From Vibrio gallaecicus (GTDB taxonomy: Bacteria; Pseudomonadota; Gammaproteobacteria; Enterobacterales; Vibrionaceae), in NCBI RefSeq assembly GCF_024347495.1, contig NZ_AP025491.1, positions 1,736,001 to 1,800,000 on the forward strand: 64,000 nucleotides of DNA, in the 5' to 3' direction. The position numbers and the translations under genes were made by a program. Positions 17,568 to 27,282 of the stretch are shown in pieces. The notes under the pieces were generated by a model. The model searched no databases. It was not told the origin of the DNA and saw only the letters and a program-made list of their open reading frames with translations. Each line of letters opens with the position of its first letter. The first letter of the stretch is position 1.

Positions 17568-18908
17568 ATGAAAAAAGTAAGTTTGATTGCTGCTGCAGTG
17601 GCTTCCGCACTAATTGCTGGTTCAGCGTTCGCAGAAAGTGAAGTTGCATTAGATGTGACAAGTGGTGACTCTGCAATGGAAGTAGAGGTTAAAAACCCTA
17701 CTGACGTATTATCTGATGGTTGGGAAGTGCATGGTTACATGTCTTCTAACTACCGACTAATTGATGGTAATACTGATGCTACAACATTCAGCAAGGGTGA
17801 TTACCATGTAGCTGGTTCTTCGGCAACGAGTGAAAGTACTAACCAAGTTGAATTTGTAATTAAAAAGCATTCTGAATACGGTAATGGCGTGTGGGCTAAC
17901 TACAACGTTAGAACTGAATACGGCAACGGCAATTCATACGCTTATTCTTCATCTGGTAACCAGAAAAACAACACAGATTCACAATTTGAAGTTAAAGAAG
18001 CATTCATCGAAATCGGTGCTCTTCCATACCTTGGTGAAGATTCGGTAGTTTGGGCTGGTCAACGTTTCTTGAACCGTTCTGCTGGCATCCTTTCTGGAGA
18101 GTTCTGGAAGCAATCTTCTGGTGTTGGTGCAGGTTTTGAAACGAAATTAGCAGGCAACAAGTTTGGTATTGCAGCTGTGTCTGCTGATCCAAAAGCTACT
18201 GTAAATGATACAACTAAAGAACGCCAAACTCGTACATCTTTGGATTTCTATTACTACGGCGTTGATGCTGGAATTGGTAGTTTAGACTTTGATGCGAAGA
18301 TCATGAAACAAGACCGAGTGACAGGCAGCAATGCTGACGAAGCTGAGTCTGGTGTTGGCTTATCGGTTACTTTAAACTCTAGCTACTACGGCTTAGACGG
18401 TTGGGCACAAACTGGTATCGCTTACGGTACAGGCATGGCGACTAACCGCGGTGTTAACTTTGGTGAGTGGAATGAAACATTCTTAGAAGATGATAATTCA
18501 CTATTTATTACTTCTTACGGTGTGTTGAACATTTCAGATAAAGTTCAACTAGGTACTGAGTTTACTCACTGGGAAATGCTAGAGATTGGTGCTTGGGGTC
18601 TAGATGAAGGTGGTTCACGTACTATGTTTGCTGCTCGTCCATCTTACAAAGTAAATGATAACCTACGTTTTGAACTTACTGCATCTTACTCAATCGAGAA
18701 AGCTGAACAATGGCATGCTAAAGACGGTTCTTGGGTATTCGTTGAAGCGGCACCAGTATTTACAGTTAACGCAGACTACTTTGGTCGTCCGCAAATCAAA
18801 CCTTACGTTGCTTACATGACTGCGCTAGAAGATGGCGTTGGTAACAAAGGTATTGATGGCTCTAAAGATGAAACAGTAGTGGGTGTTCACGCTGAAATCT
18901 GGTTCTAA
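17568..18908 (+). CDS. lamB: Maltoporin LamB
   Basis: Outer-membrane trimeric beta-barrel porin for maltose and maltodextrins, 446 residues. A clear signal peptide ends AGSAFA|ES near residue 22. The mature start (GWEVHGYMSSNYRL) and the segment VVWAGQRFLNRSAG resemble LamB, and the last residue is Phe within EIWF, the usual signal for barrel assembly. The start at 17568 is preceded by GGAG at 17558-17561 and gives the signal peptide; an ATG at 17508 would place 20 polar residues before it and is rejected. A strong terminator separates it from malM. Confidence 0.92.
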   Translation: MKKVSLIAAAVASALIAGSAFAESEVALDVTSGDSAMEVEVKNPTDVLSDGWEVHGYMSSNYRLIDGNTDATTFSKGDYHVAGSSATSESTNQVEFVIKKHSEYGNGVWANYNVRTEYGNGNSYAYSSSGNQKNNTDSQFEVKEAFIEIGALPYLGEDSVVWAGQRFLNRSAGILSGEFWKQSSGVGAGFETKLAGNKFGIAAVSADPKATVNDTTKERQTRTSLDFYYYGVDAGIGSLDFDAKIMKQDRVTGSNADEAESGVGLSVTLNSSYYGLDGWAQTGIAYGTGMATNRGVNFGEWNETFLEDDNSLFITSYGVLNISDKVQLGTEFTHWEMLEIGAWGLDEGGSRTMFAARPSYKVNDNLRFELTASYSIEKAEQWHAKDGSWVFVEAAPVFTVNADYFGRPQIKPYVAYMTALEDGVGNKGIDGSKDETVVGVHAEIWF

Positions 18909-18923
18909 ACCATTTATAGTACT

Positions 18924-18948
18924 AAGGCAGCCTTTGGCTGCCTTTTTG
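18924..18948 (+). terminator. Terminator between lamB and malM
   Basis: AAGGCAGCC ttt GGCTGCC followed by five T, 15 bases after the lamB stop. It should reduce transcription into malM. Confidence 0.85.
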
Positions 18949-18988
18949 TGTTTTAACTAATCAACAACCAATAGTAAGAGAGATTACA

Positions 18989-19846
18989 ATGAAAAATAAA
19001 AGCTCTATTTTAGCCGTGGTACTAGGTGCCTTGCTAGGCGGTTGTGCATCTGACGCTCAGGTTCAAACTGAACTTTCTCCCCCAACCAATTCAGAAGTTT
19101 GCTGCAGCGATTTTTCGCAATTCCCCTATGCGCAGCTAAACGACAAAGAAGATTTAAAATTTGATATTGATTTAGGCTCGCCGGTAGGTAACTTCACTAC
19201 GGGTAACAGCCACTTTGCAGGCTTTAAGTTTAGTGAACGTTCAGGAGAAATGGTCGTCACTTTAGCAAGTTTGATGATTGATGACTCGGTTTTTGCCCCG
19301 GAAGTCATTTTTCTAGATGAAGCCTTTCAGCCAGTGAAAACATTAAAGTTCGATGATTTCAGAATACAAGCATCTGATGCTTTTACTCGAACAAGCTATG
19401 CTGAACGTTTGCGTGTTGATGCAACCAAAACGCCTTATATGATCATCTACACTCCAGCGGATGAACTTGGTAAAACAATTAAAGTGGATCACCCAGCCAA
19501 AGTACGCGCCAAAGAGTATGGCGAAGTGATGCCAATGGTGATTGACCCGGTATACACCAACCGTTTGGGTGGTCGCCTTACTCTTGAAATTGAAACTCTG
19601 AAGCTTCGCCCATACCGAGCGACAGCGGCGGTAGCACCAGTAGCCGTTGCCCCTGTTGTTGCAGAACCGGCAGTGACTACCGCTATTAAGGTTCAACAAG
19701 AAACTCAAGATTTCTATATTTCTGCTATTCAAAAAGCGGTGAAATCAGGCGATGTGCCTAAAGCTCTAGGCCTACTTGATGAAGCAAAAGCGTTGAATGT
19801 TGAAGGTGCTCAAGAAGCGTTTGTACGAGCCGTTAACGCTAAATAG
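18989..19846 (+). CDS. malM: Maltose operon periplasmic protein MalM
   Basis: Lipoprotein-like member of the MalM family, 285 residues. The signal sequence ends in a lipobox LLGGC with Cys19, which suggests lipid anchoring, whereas E. coli MalM is described as a periplasmic protein. The conserved family core is CCSDFSQFPYAQL, followed by beta-rich sequence and a Pro/Ala/Val-rich linker (about residues 211-228) before a helical C-terminus. It lies directly after lamB, as in enterobacteria. Its exact job in maltodextrin uptake is not known. A hairpin terminator follows. Confidence 0.9.
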   Translation: MKNKSSILAVVLGALLGGCASDAQVQTELSPPTNSEVCCSDFSQFPYAQLNDKEDLKFDIDLGSPVGNFTTGNSHFAGFKFSERSGEMVVTLASLMIDDSVFAPEVIFLDEAFQPVKTLKFDDFRIQASDAFTRTSYAERLRVDATKTPYMIIYTPADELGKTIKVDHPAKVRAKEYGEVMPMVIDPVYTNRLGGRLTLEIETLKLRPYRATAAVAPVAVAPVVAEPAVTTAIKVQQETQDFYISAIQKAVKSGDVPKALGLLDEAKALNVEGAQEAFVRAVNAK

Positions 19847-19877
19847 TTCCATTTAAGGCATATATCTATTATTCATT

Positions 19878-19904
19878 AACGCTCCGAAAGGGGCGTTAAT
19901 TTTA
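19878..19904 (+). terminator. Terminator after malM
   Basis: AACGCTCC gaaa GGGGCGTT with a stable GAAA tetraloop, followed by a T-rich stretch. Confidence 0.75.
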
Positions 19905-19957
19905 TGTATTTATCAATTATATTTTTGAGCCGAACTTTGTTGGTTTAAGGAGATGTC

Positions 19958-20800
19958 ATGCATACAGAGGAATCAACACTCGTCATCCATTCTGATTTTT
20001 TTATCCCGCAACTCAACCGCTCCCGGACGGTTCGCATTTATTTACCAATAGGCTATGAAGCTTCTTCAAAACGCTACCCTGTGCTTTACATGCACGACGG
20101 ACAAAATGTTTTCGAAGAAAAAACGGCCACTTATGGAATGAGCTGGAAAGTTCGTGACACGCTAGATGCCATGCAAAACAGTTCAAAGCAGGATGGCATG
20201 ATAGTCGTAGCGGTGGATAGCAGTGAAGAGCTAGATAAAATGAGCCGCTACGATGAGTATTCACCATATAAAGCCAGCGAGGAAGTGCTTAAGCTAGGTA
20301 TTGAAGAAGTGCTGCTAAAGCATGGGGGAGAGGGAAATGAGTACCTTGCCTTTATATGTGAGACCTTAAAACCATATATTGATGGTCATTACCGAACCAA
20401 CCCGCAACGTGAATCTACTTATTTGGCTGGAAGTTCAATGGGCGGTTTAATCAGCCTTTATAGTGGGATTAAGTATCAGCAGGTATTTTCTAGTATCGGG
20501 GTGTTTTCCCCTGCATTTTGGTTTAATTACTCTGCGTTTTTTAAGTTAGCGTCTGAAGCTGAGTTTGGATTACCCATGACTATTTATATGGACATGGGAA
20601 CCAATGAAAAAAGAGATGGCTCAAAGGTCGATTTTGCTGAGGTTTATCTATCAGGTTCGCGGGATATGAAAACCTTGTTAGAAGATAAAGGCAATGTTTC
20701 GTTGTTCTATGTTGAAGGTGAAGGGCATGAACATAATGAAATAGCGTGGGCTGAGCGTTTCCCTGTATTTATTCGCAGCATTTTGGATCATCAATCCTGA
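19958..20800 (+). CDS. Esterase-D-like alpha/beta hydrolase
   Basis: Putative esterase (PF00756-type, as in the IroE and carbohydrate-esterase-like enzymes) of 280 residues. The strand-turn RTVRIYLPIGYEASSKRYPVLYMHDGQNVF near the start is typical of the fold, and the nucleophile elbow GSSMGG lies near residue 155. A His near the end (GEGHEHNEIAW) completes a likely triad. No signal peptide is seen, so it is probably cytoplasmic. Its place between malM and the debranching gene suggests a role with sugar esters or acetylated glucans, but this is only context. A good RBS (AAGGAG) precedes the ATG and a strong terminator follows. Confidence 0.82.
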   Translation: MHTEESTLVIHSDFFIPQLNRSRTVRIYLPIGYEASSKRYPVLYMHDGQNVFEEKTATYGMSWKVRDTLDAMQNSSKQDGMIVVAVDSSEELDKMSRYDEYSPYKASEEVLKLGIEEVLLKHGGEGNEYLAFICETLKPYIDGHYRTNPQRESTYLAGSSMGGLISLYSGIKYQQVFSSIGVFSPAFWFNYSAFFKLASEAEFGLPMTIYMDMGTNEKRDGSKVDFAEVYLSGSRDMKTLLEDKGNVSLFYVEGEGHEHNEIAWAERFPVFIRSILDHQS

Positions 20801-20835
20801 ATATCACAAGTTTCAAAAAATACGTTTAATAATAG

Positions 20836-20872
20836 AAAATGGCGTTTGAGGTAAACTCAAACGCCATTTTTG
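20836..20872. terminator. Bidirectional terminator, esterase / debranching gene
   Basis: AAATGGCGTTTGAG gtaa CTCAAACGCCATTTTT: a long perfect stem between two convergent genes with A-rich and T-rich flanks on the two sides. Confidence 0.92.
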
Positions 20873-20924
20873 ATCGATTTATCTCTTTTAATTGAGTGCT
20901 ATGAAGGGAAGAGAGTGTTAAACG

Positions 20925-23789
20925 TTAGTCCTTGGCAACTTCTAAGTTCTCTTCTGTTCTTTTATTTAAAAGATAATCTTTGGTTAACACACTTTGGTGC
21001 TGGAGCGTGAAGTCTGGTTTAGCAAAGTGCAAATTATCCAAAGATGGGTATTGTTTGCTCGGAATAATACTCACACTGTTTGGCTCGGTGCTTGTGGTTA
21101 CTTCACCTGTTTTATGATTAATGACGATGTCTAAATCCACATTTGCTGGGCATTCAATTTTTACGTCTGTTTCATTACTTACCTTCAAAGTAATGCATAG
21201 CTGTAGTTTGTTGCTGTGTAGCTTGTTGGACTCTTGTTTATGTACTGATGTTTGTGCCGCGCTGATCACGTAATGGCTAGTATCATTTTGCTTGTTAAAC
21301 TGAACCTTAAGCAAGCTACTCTCTCCATAAGGAAGAGTTGCACTTAGCTCCGTCCATGCACTTGGTAGCCTTGGGTTCAAATGAATACGATTAGCCAACA
21401 ACTGTGGGCGGTAGCCTAAGTAGTCTTGCTGAGCATTACGAGCGTATTCAGAGACAGACCAAGCTTGGGCAAATGTTCCAGATTCAACTAACGGGCTTTC
21501 AAGCAGTTGGTTTGATAAAGAAGAACCATCAGTAATCGTCTGGTAAGCATCTAAGTTTTCACTCATTGCACCACGGCAGCCTTGCTTTAAGATCTGCTGA
21601 CCTAGATTCCTAGAGAGCTCGTAGCTTAACTCTTGTTGGTTTAATCGGTTAAGCGCACTTACAGTGAAACCAGCGTTCCACCCCCAAATTGTACCGTTAT
21701 GGTAGGCCGCGTCTTTGTGGTATTGAACCTGGTTGTCATGGTAAGGGTGAAAATCAATATGTTCTTGCTGAAGCGAGCAAATACCCCAAGGGAACAGTAA
21801 AGTTTCAACCGCATTTTTCACTATATGCTGTTCAATGCCATCATCTGCCAAAGCGCTATCTTGTGGGATCGACAACACCATTAATTGGTTCGGTCGAATG
21901 CTGTAATCAGGCTTATCTTCATTAGATAAGTGATCCGCTAATTGCTGTTTGTCTGCATCCCAGAATTTATTGTTGAAGCTCTCTTTGATGCTAGAAGATA
22001 GCTTATGCCATTCTGACTTAGCGTCTTGGTCATCCACTAACTCAGCCAATTGCATTGCACAATTTACACTTTCAAACCACAATGCTTGAATGTCATTAGC
22101 TTTTGGTCCTCTTGGCGACCAAGGTGTAATGCCATTGATTTTTGCGTCCATCCAAGTGTCAGGATGGCGGTGTGACATTAAATTGTCTGAATCGAGGTAT
22201 TCTTTTTCAACGCCCTCAATAAAGCGTTTCACTGTTGGGTAAATGTCTTTAGCAAACTCAGTATCACCCGAGTAATTTATGTACTCTAAGGCTTCTCGTA
22301 TCATCCACGGCGTGCCATCGGTGGTGTTGTAAATAATATTGGATTTACTGGTGACACGGTTAGGAATACGACCAAAGTTTTTAGATTCTTTATCTAACAT
22401 TTGCATAGAGGCAAAGTTTTGAATTACTGCTTTGGCTTCATCAAATAAGCCATTGACTAAGCTAGTGCCAGATAGAGCAATAAAGGTGTCTCTGCCCCAG
22501 CAATCTTTAAACCAAGGTAGCCCAGCCCAAATACCTGTACCAAACTCATGACTAATAAAGGTTCGGCTAGATAGACGAGCCCACATCACCGATTTATTGA
22601 AGTGGGTGTCGTTCGTCCACAAGTAGTTTTTAAGTAAAAATTGGTAGATGCTTTGTTGATGAGAAATAAATGCGGACTCTTCAACGGCTTTTACTGCTTG
22701 AGCTTGAGTCTCTTCAAGTGTGTCACCAAAAGATAAGTACACACACAATGAATGCTCTGGTTGCTGAGTTTCCAGTTTTAGTTTCACATTATTTTCAGAT
22801 AGGTGCATCACCGCGTCGAGTTCTGGTGAATTGGCGAGTGTCATTTCTTTTGCTGAAATTGATTTATCCGCAGCAATTGAAATAAAACGCGGGCTGCCTT
22901 CTGGGCAAATACTGTCGTCAAGCTCTATGGTTATGCAGTTTTGCTTAGTGTGAATGCTTGAGTGTGTGGTCGGAATGTTCAGTTCAGGGACTATTGCTAA
23001 TATGGCTTTGTCTTCAGCGTTCACATGTAAACAAGCTAATCTTGACCCTTGAATGATGCTCAAGCAGTCTGAAGAAGTAGGGTTTGAGATGTTTCTCTTT
23101 TGATTGGAATAGTGATGCTCAATGCCATAAGGCATCAAACTGGCACGATTAGCGGATTCTTTGTCATTAATTTTATGATCTACGAAGCTGGCAAAACCGC
23201 CTAAAACCCAACCTTGGTGGTGGCGATACTTACCGCTGTTCACAAAGCTATGCGTAGTTCCGTGATAGTAACCATCTACGTTATCACCGAATACAAACGG
23301 AAAACTTTCCATTTCGGTTATCGCGAGCTGTTGGAATAATTCATAGTGTGGGAGCGCAAAGTCAGGTTTGTGCCAGTCTATTTTTGATTGTGTTGCAGTG
23401 TCCGTAATTAGGATTGTATCCGTGAGCTGTCTTGTTGGGCGGTGGTTTTGAGGCTCGCCTTCAGCAAAGATAATGGTAGGAACATCACCTTGGAAATTGA
23501 GCTCTAACGTAAATAAACCTGGAGCTGAAGGTGAAAACAGAAGGTCGTTTCCAATTCCCTGAGTGGTGACAAGCTGAGTCAGTGTATCCGTTTTGCACAC
23601 GGTAGGATTATTGGCATGGCCCGATAAGGTCCAATTCTCTGTACCGTCTAAGTCGGATATCTTGAAGCGATATTGATCCGTAGATAAACAGACAGTTGTT
23701 TGTAGGCAGTGTTCGGAAAGCGAGACGAAAGGGGTATCTAACCCCCAACCATTAAAAGTGCCTTTAAGATAGAGAGTAGGGATTTGCAT
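20925..23789 (-). CDS. GDE-type amylo-alpha-1,6-glucosidase
   Basis: Large cytoplasmic glycoside hydrolase of about 954 residues. An N-terminal starch-binding-like beta domain (LYLKGTFNGWGL) precedes an (alpha/alpha)6-barrel region resembling the C-terminal glucosidase half of eukaryotic glycogen debranching enzyme (GDE_C, GH133-like). Marks are GLPWFKDCWGRDTFIALSG and NTTDGTPWMIREALEY. It likely removes alpha-1,6-linked glucose from limit dextrins. The start chosen lies just after the terminator of malE; an upstream in-frame start at 23849 would overlap that hairpin. Downstream of malE in the same direction, it may be partly cotranscribed by read-through. Exact substrate is inferred. Confidence 0.8.
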   Translation of the reverse strand: MQIPTLYLKGTFNGWGLDTPFVSLSEHCLQTTVCLSTDQYRFKISDLDGTENWTLSGHANNPTVCKTDTLTQLVTTQGIGNDLLFSPSAPGLFTLELNFQGDVPTIIFAEGEPQNHRPTRQLTDTILITDTATQSKIDWHKPDFALPHYELFQQLAITEMESFPFVFGDNVDGYYHGTTHSFVNSGKYRHHQGWVLGGFASFVDHKINDKESANRASLMPYGIEHHYSNQKRNISNPTSSDCLSIIQGSRLACLHVNAEDKAILAIVPELNIPTTHSSIHTKQNCITIELDDSICPEGSPRFISIAADKSISAKEMTLANSPELDAVMHLSENNVKLKLETQQPEHSLCVYLSFGDTLEETQAQAVKAVEESAFISHQQSIYQFLLKNYLWTNDTHFNKSVMWARLSSRTFISHEFGTGIWAGLPWFKDCWGRDTFIALSGTSLVNGLFDEAKAVIQNFASMQMLDKESKNFGRIPNRVTSKSNIIYNTTDGTPWMIREALEYINYSGDTEFAKDIYPTVKRFIEGVEKEYLDSDNLMSHRHPDTWMDAKINGITPWSPRGPKANDIQALWFESVNCAMQLAELVDDQDAKSEWHKLSSSIKESFNNKFWDADKQQLADHLSNEDKPDYSIRPNQLMVLSIPQDSALADDGIEQHIVKNAVETLLFPWGICSLQQEHIDFHPYHDNQVQYHKDAAYHNGTIWGWNAGFTVSALNRLNQQELSYELSRNLGQQILKQGCRGAMSENLDAYQTITDGSSLSNQLLESPLVESGTFAQAWSVSEYARNAQQDYLGYRPQLLANRIHLNPRLPSAWTELSATLPYGESSLLKVQFNKQNDTSHYVISAAQTSVHKQESNKLHSNKLQLCITLKVSNETDVKIECPANVDLDIVINHKTGEVTTSTEPNSVSIIPSKQYPSLDNLHFAKPDFTLQHQSVLTKDYLLNKRTEENLEVAKD

Positions 23790-23810
23790 AGCGATGTAAT
23801 TTCCAGAAAT

Positions 23811-23836
23811 GAAAAAAGGCACAGCGAACTGTGCCA
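23811..23836 (-). terminator. Terminator between malE and the debranching gene
   Basis: GGCACAG ttcg CTGTGCC stem read on the minus strand, followed by six T. The tetraloop is UUCG on the minus strand, a very stable form. Confidence 0.88.
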
Positions 23837-23890
23837 AACTTACGGACAATTAGTACTTGGAATACAGTACTTGAAATATAGGACTTGGAA

Positions 23891-25069
23891 TTATTTAGTA
23901 ATTTGTTTAGCAGCCATATCTAGCGCTTCTCTTACTGTTTGCTTACCTTGCATTGCGTTATCAATTGCAGCGCCTTCAGCAAACCAGTAAGCGGTCATTT
24001 GAGGGATGTTAGGCATTACTTCACCGTTTTCTGCATTGGTCATTGTTGACTTAATGCGCTCATCGCTCTCTAGGATTTTTTGGAATGATTTCAGTGTAAC
24101 GGCACCTAGTGGTTTGTCATCATTCATGATTTTTAGAGACTCATCTAAGAATAGGTAGTTCTCTAAAAATTCTACTGCTAGGTCTGTGTTTGGACTTGCT
24201 GAGTTAATACCCGCACTTAGGATGCCAACGAATGGGTTACCTTTACCACCATTTAAAGTTGGTAGAACCGCAACGCCATAGTTAACGCCCATTTTATCTA
24301 AGTTGCCCCAAGCCCAAGGACCATTGATAGTCATTGCTGCATCACCTTTAGTGAACGCCGCTTCAGCTACTGAGTAATCCATATTAGGGTTTAGTACGCC
24401 CTCGTTAACCATATCTACTAAGAATTGAAGACCGCGAACACCAGCAGCGTTGTTTACGCCAGTGCTTTTCTCATCGTAGCCATCTGCTGTTTTCTCAAAA
24501 GCAAATGCGCCGCCAGAAGAAATAACCGGCCATGTGAAGTAAGCATTCTTAATATCCCACATGATTGCTTGCTTGTTTTGCTTCTGCATATCTTTTTGGA
24601 TATCAGCTAGCTCTTCCCATGTTTTTGGTGGGTTTGGCAGTAGGTCTTTGTTGTAGATAAGAGAAGGGGCTTCAATAGAAACAGGGTAGCCGACAATCTT
24701 GCCTTCAACCGTTACTGCGTCCCAACTGAAGTCAACAATCTTGTTTTTGAATTCTTTACTTGGTTTGATTTCATGTAGAAGACCAGATTCTGCATAACCA
24801 CCGAAGCGGTCGTGTGCCCAGAAAATGATATCAGGACCGCCGCCAGTAGCCGCGTGCTGTTGGAATTTAGCTTCTAGAGATTCAGGGTGCTGAACAATGA
24901 TTTTAACGCCTGTATCTTCTTCAAATTGTTTACCAATTTGAGCAAGACCGTCATAGCTTTTATCGCCATTGATCCAGATGGTGATTTCACCTTCTTCCAT
25001 CGCGACAGCAGGAGCATTACATAAAGCAGCAAGGGTACAAATAGACAGAGTTTTTAATACATGTTTCAT
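23891..25069 (-). CDS. malE: Maltose/maltodextrin-binding protein MalE
   Basis: Periplasmic binding protein of 392 residues for a maltose ABC importer. A signal peptide ends near APAVA (about residue 23). The mature chain follows E. coli MalE closely: [79 protein letters not shown] and the end QITK. The sugar-stacking aromatic residues seen in those segments are kept. No malF, malG or malK follows, which is unusual; the gene is flanked by debranching and alpha-glucosidase genes. Either the permease lies elsewhere or this is a second MalE that feeds it. Confidence 0.93.
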   Translation of the reverse strand: MKHVLKTLSICTLAALCNAPAVAMEEGEITIWINGDKSYDGLAQIGKQFEEDTGVKIIVQHPESLEAKFQQHAATGGGPDIIFWAHDRFGGYAESGLLHEIKPSKEFKNKIVDFSWDAVTVEGKIVGYPVSIEAPSLIYNKDLLPNPPKTWEELADIQKDMQKQNKQAIMWDIKNAYFTWPVISSGGAFAFEKTADGYDEKSTGVNNAAGVRGLQFLVDMVNEGVLNPNMDYSVAEAAFTKGDAAMTINGPWAWGNLDKMGVNYGVAVLPTLNGGKGNPFVGILSAGINSASPNTDLAVEFLENYLFLDESLKIMNDDKPLGAVTLKSFQKILESDERIKSTMTNAENGEVMPNIPQMTAYWFAEGAAIDNAMQGKQTVREALDMAAKQITK

Positions 25070-25154
25070 AGTTCAGTTCCATTTTCAGAAGGTTATCCAT
25101 AAGTGATAAGAGCTTCTACTAGTTCTTATTATCTTGGGTGAATTATAGCGATGC

Positions 25155-25225
25155 AGGGGAAGAAGGAGAAATAGGATTATGAGTGCTAGATATAGCTTTA
25201 ATCTATACCTTTGGTGAAAGTCACC
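25155..25225 (-). promoter_or_regulatory. Possible malE control region
   Basis: The 383-base gap before malE holds AGGGGAAGAAGGAG at 25155-25168, which resembles MalT boxes but lacks the GGATGA core. It also has a small inverted repeat GGTGA-aag-TCACC at 25213-25225. Both lie 85 to 160 bases before the start. Evidence is modest. Confidence 0.35.
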
Positions 25226-25363
25226 TTAAATAAAGGCTATTGGAATTTTTTGTGATATAGAGCGTTTTCATAAGTGTGAAGAATCGCTCAAACTCTTTTT
25301 GGTAAAGGAAGAGGAATGTTTTTACGTACTCAGTTGCTTAGCAAATAAATGTGTTTTTTGAAT

Positions 25364-25399
25364 AAAAAAAGAGGCAAGGATATGAGACTTGCCTCTTTG
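25364..25399 (-). terminator. Terminator after alpha-glucosidase
   Basis: AAAGAGGCAAG gatatgaga CTTGCCTCTTT stem with a long A run on the plus strand (T run on the minus strand), about 55 bases after the stop. Confidence 0.85.
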
Positions 25400-25452
25400 G
25401 GTTGCTACGTATTTTCTTTGATTTAATTTGCTATAAAACCTTATGAATCAGT

Positions 25453-27084
25453 TTAAAGCTTCACAGCAAAAGACTCGTATGGCTTCAAGTTCAGTGTTTC
25501 TGATATTGCAGTGACAGCTTGGTAGTTGTTAATCAAGCAAGTTAGATCTTGTTTTTGGTACTCAGTTGGTACATCTAGCGTTAAAGCTTCATCTGAGAAG
25601 TTACAGATAACGAATAGTTTCTCTTCGTTAAGCTCTCTTACGTAGGCAAATACTTTGTCGTGGTCTTCAAACACAGGAGTGAATGACCCATGAACAATGG
25701 CAGGATGCGCCTTACGTAGTTTGATTAAATCTTGGTAGTGATAGTAAATAGAATTTGGGTTGGCTAACGCCTCTTCCACATTGATTTCTGGGAAGTTCGG
25801 ATTCAGTTCAATCCATGGAGTTCCCTTGGAAAAACCAGCATTTTCACTGTTGTCCCAATGCATCGGCGTACGAGCATTATCACGGCTATTTTCGTGAATC
25901 GCATCCATCATGTGTTCATGAGTCACGCCCGATTCTGTGCGTACTTTGTAAAAGTTCTGGGTTTCAATATCCTTATATTGCTCAAGGTTTTCAAAAGCAA
26001 CATTGGTCATACCGATTTCTTCACCTTGGAAAATGTAAGGCGTGCCTTTTAAGAAGTGTAGGCAGGTTGCCAGCATTTTCGCAGACTCCACGCGGTACTC
26101 TTTATCGTTACCATATTTGGAAACCAGTCTTGGTAAATCGTGGTTGTTCCAGAACAGAGAGTTCCAGCCACCATCAGCCAACTCTACTTGCCACTTAGTT
26201 AGTACTTGCTTGAATTCTTTCAAATCGAGCGGGATTGGGTTCCACTTGTCACCGTTTTCCCAAGTCAGGGTAATGTGCTCAAATTGGAAAACCATCGACA
26301 GTTCATTTCTGTCTTGTGCGCTGTATAGTTTGGCAATTTCAGGTGTTGCGCCCCAAGTTTCCCCAACCGTTAATAGGTCTTTTTCACCAAAAGTTTTTTG
26401 GTTCATTTCCTGCAGTAGGCTATGTAAACGAGGACCGTTTCCTGTGATGCCTTTGTCGATTTCTTTACCGATAAGGTCAATCACATCTAGGCGGAAACCA
26501 CCTATGCCTAGGTCAATCCACCAATTCATCATGGCGTGAACTTCATCTTGAACTTTGGTATTTTCCCAGTTCAAATCTGGCTGTCTTTTTGAGAATAGAT
26601 GGAAGAAGTACTGCTGAGTATGTTCATCCCAATGCCAAGCACTGCCACCGAAAATTGACTCTTGATCATCTGGAGCACTGCCGTCTGGTTTAGCATCACG
26701 CCAAATGTAGTAATCACGGTATGGGTTGTCTCTAGAAGAGCGCGCTTGTTCGAACCAAGTATGTTCATCAGATGTGTGGTTCACGACAAGATCCATCACT
26801 ATTTTTATGTCACGTTTGTTCGCTTCATCAAGTAAGCGCTGCATGTCTTCCATGCTACCGAACTCTTTGGCGATGGCTTGATAGTCAGAAATGTCGTACC
26901 CGTTGTCATCCATTGGAGATTGATAAACAGGAGACAACCAAAGCACATTAATACCAAGATTTTTCAAATAGTCTAACTTGCTGATGATGCCATTTAGGTC
27001 ACCAATGCCATCATTATCTGAATCTAAGAAGCTACGTGGGTAAATTTGATACACCACGGCGTCATGCCACCATTTTTGTTCCAT
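25453..27084 (-). CDS. GH13 alpha-glucosidase (oligo-1,6-glucosidase type)
   Basis: Cytoplasmic GH13 exo-glucosidase of 543 residues, the usual length. The start (WWHDAVVYQIYPRSFLDSDNDGIGDLNGI) is typical of the oligo-1,6-glucosidase, trehalose-6-phosphate hydrolase and alpha-glucosidase group. Catalytic residues are in GGFRLDVIDLIGK (nucleophile Asp), LLTVGETWG (acid Glu) and FWNNHDLPRLVSK (Asp). The Val right after the nucleophile is the residue linked in this family to alpha-1,6 specificity, so isomaltose, panose or similar oligosaccharides are likely substrates. It is divergent from a LysR-type regulator. Confidence 0.9.
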   Translation of the reverse strand: MEQKWWHDAVVYQIYPRSFLDSDNDGIGDLNGIISKLDYLKNLGINVLWLSPVYQSPMDDNGYDISDYQAIAKEFGSMEDMQRLLDEANKRDIKIVMDLVVNHTSDEHTWFEQARSSRDNPYRDYYIWRDAKPDGSAPDDQESIFGGSAWHWDEHTQQYFFHLFSKRQPDLNWENTKVQDEVHAMMNWWIDLGIGGFRLDVIDLIGKEIDKGITGNGPRLHSLLQEMNQKTFGEKDLLTVGETWGATPEIAKLYSAQDRNELSMVFQFEHITLTWENGDKWNPIPLDLKEFKQVLTKWQVELADGGWNSLFWNNHDLPRLVSKYGNDKEYRVESAKMLATCLHFLKGTPYIFQGEEIGMTNVAFENLEQYKDIETQNFYKVRTESGVTHEHMMDAIHENSRDNARTPMHWDNSENAGFSKGTPWIELNPNFPEINVEEALANPNSIYYHYQDLIKLRKAHPAIVHGSFTPVFEDHDKVFAYVRELNEEKLFVICNFSDEALTLDVPTEYQKQDLTCLINNYQAVTAISETLNLKPYESFAVKL

Positions 27085-27200
27085 TATTCAATTCCACTCA
27101 ATAAAACGATTGGGCTTACTATAGTGATTTTATGCGAGGTGGGGAAATAGCGTTAGACTCATTTCTCTATAGGAAAAAGCTATATCATGGCTGTTGTTTG

Positions 27201-27215
27201 ATGTATGTTTTACAT
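27201..27215. promoter_or_regulatory. LysR-type operator candidate (T-N11-A palindrome)
   Basis: ATGTATGTTTTACAT is a perfect ATGTA-N5-TACAT palindrome containing the T-N11-A pattern bound by LysR-type regulators. It sits in the 198-base gap between the alpha-glucosidase and the divergent lysR-type gene, 68 bases before the regulator's start. Confidence 0.5.
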
Positions 27216-27282
27216 AACGCTATAAATCGTTGAAAAACCAACCGCGCATTTTGTGATGTTATGCAAATAAAGAGAAAGCAAT

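Noticed and set aside
19343..19732. Minus-strand open frame of 129 codons inside malM
   Set aside because: It is the antisense shadow of a well-supported family gene, with no ribosome-binding site and no protein-like composition.
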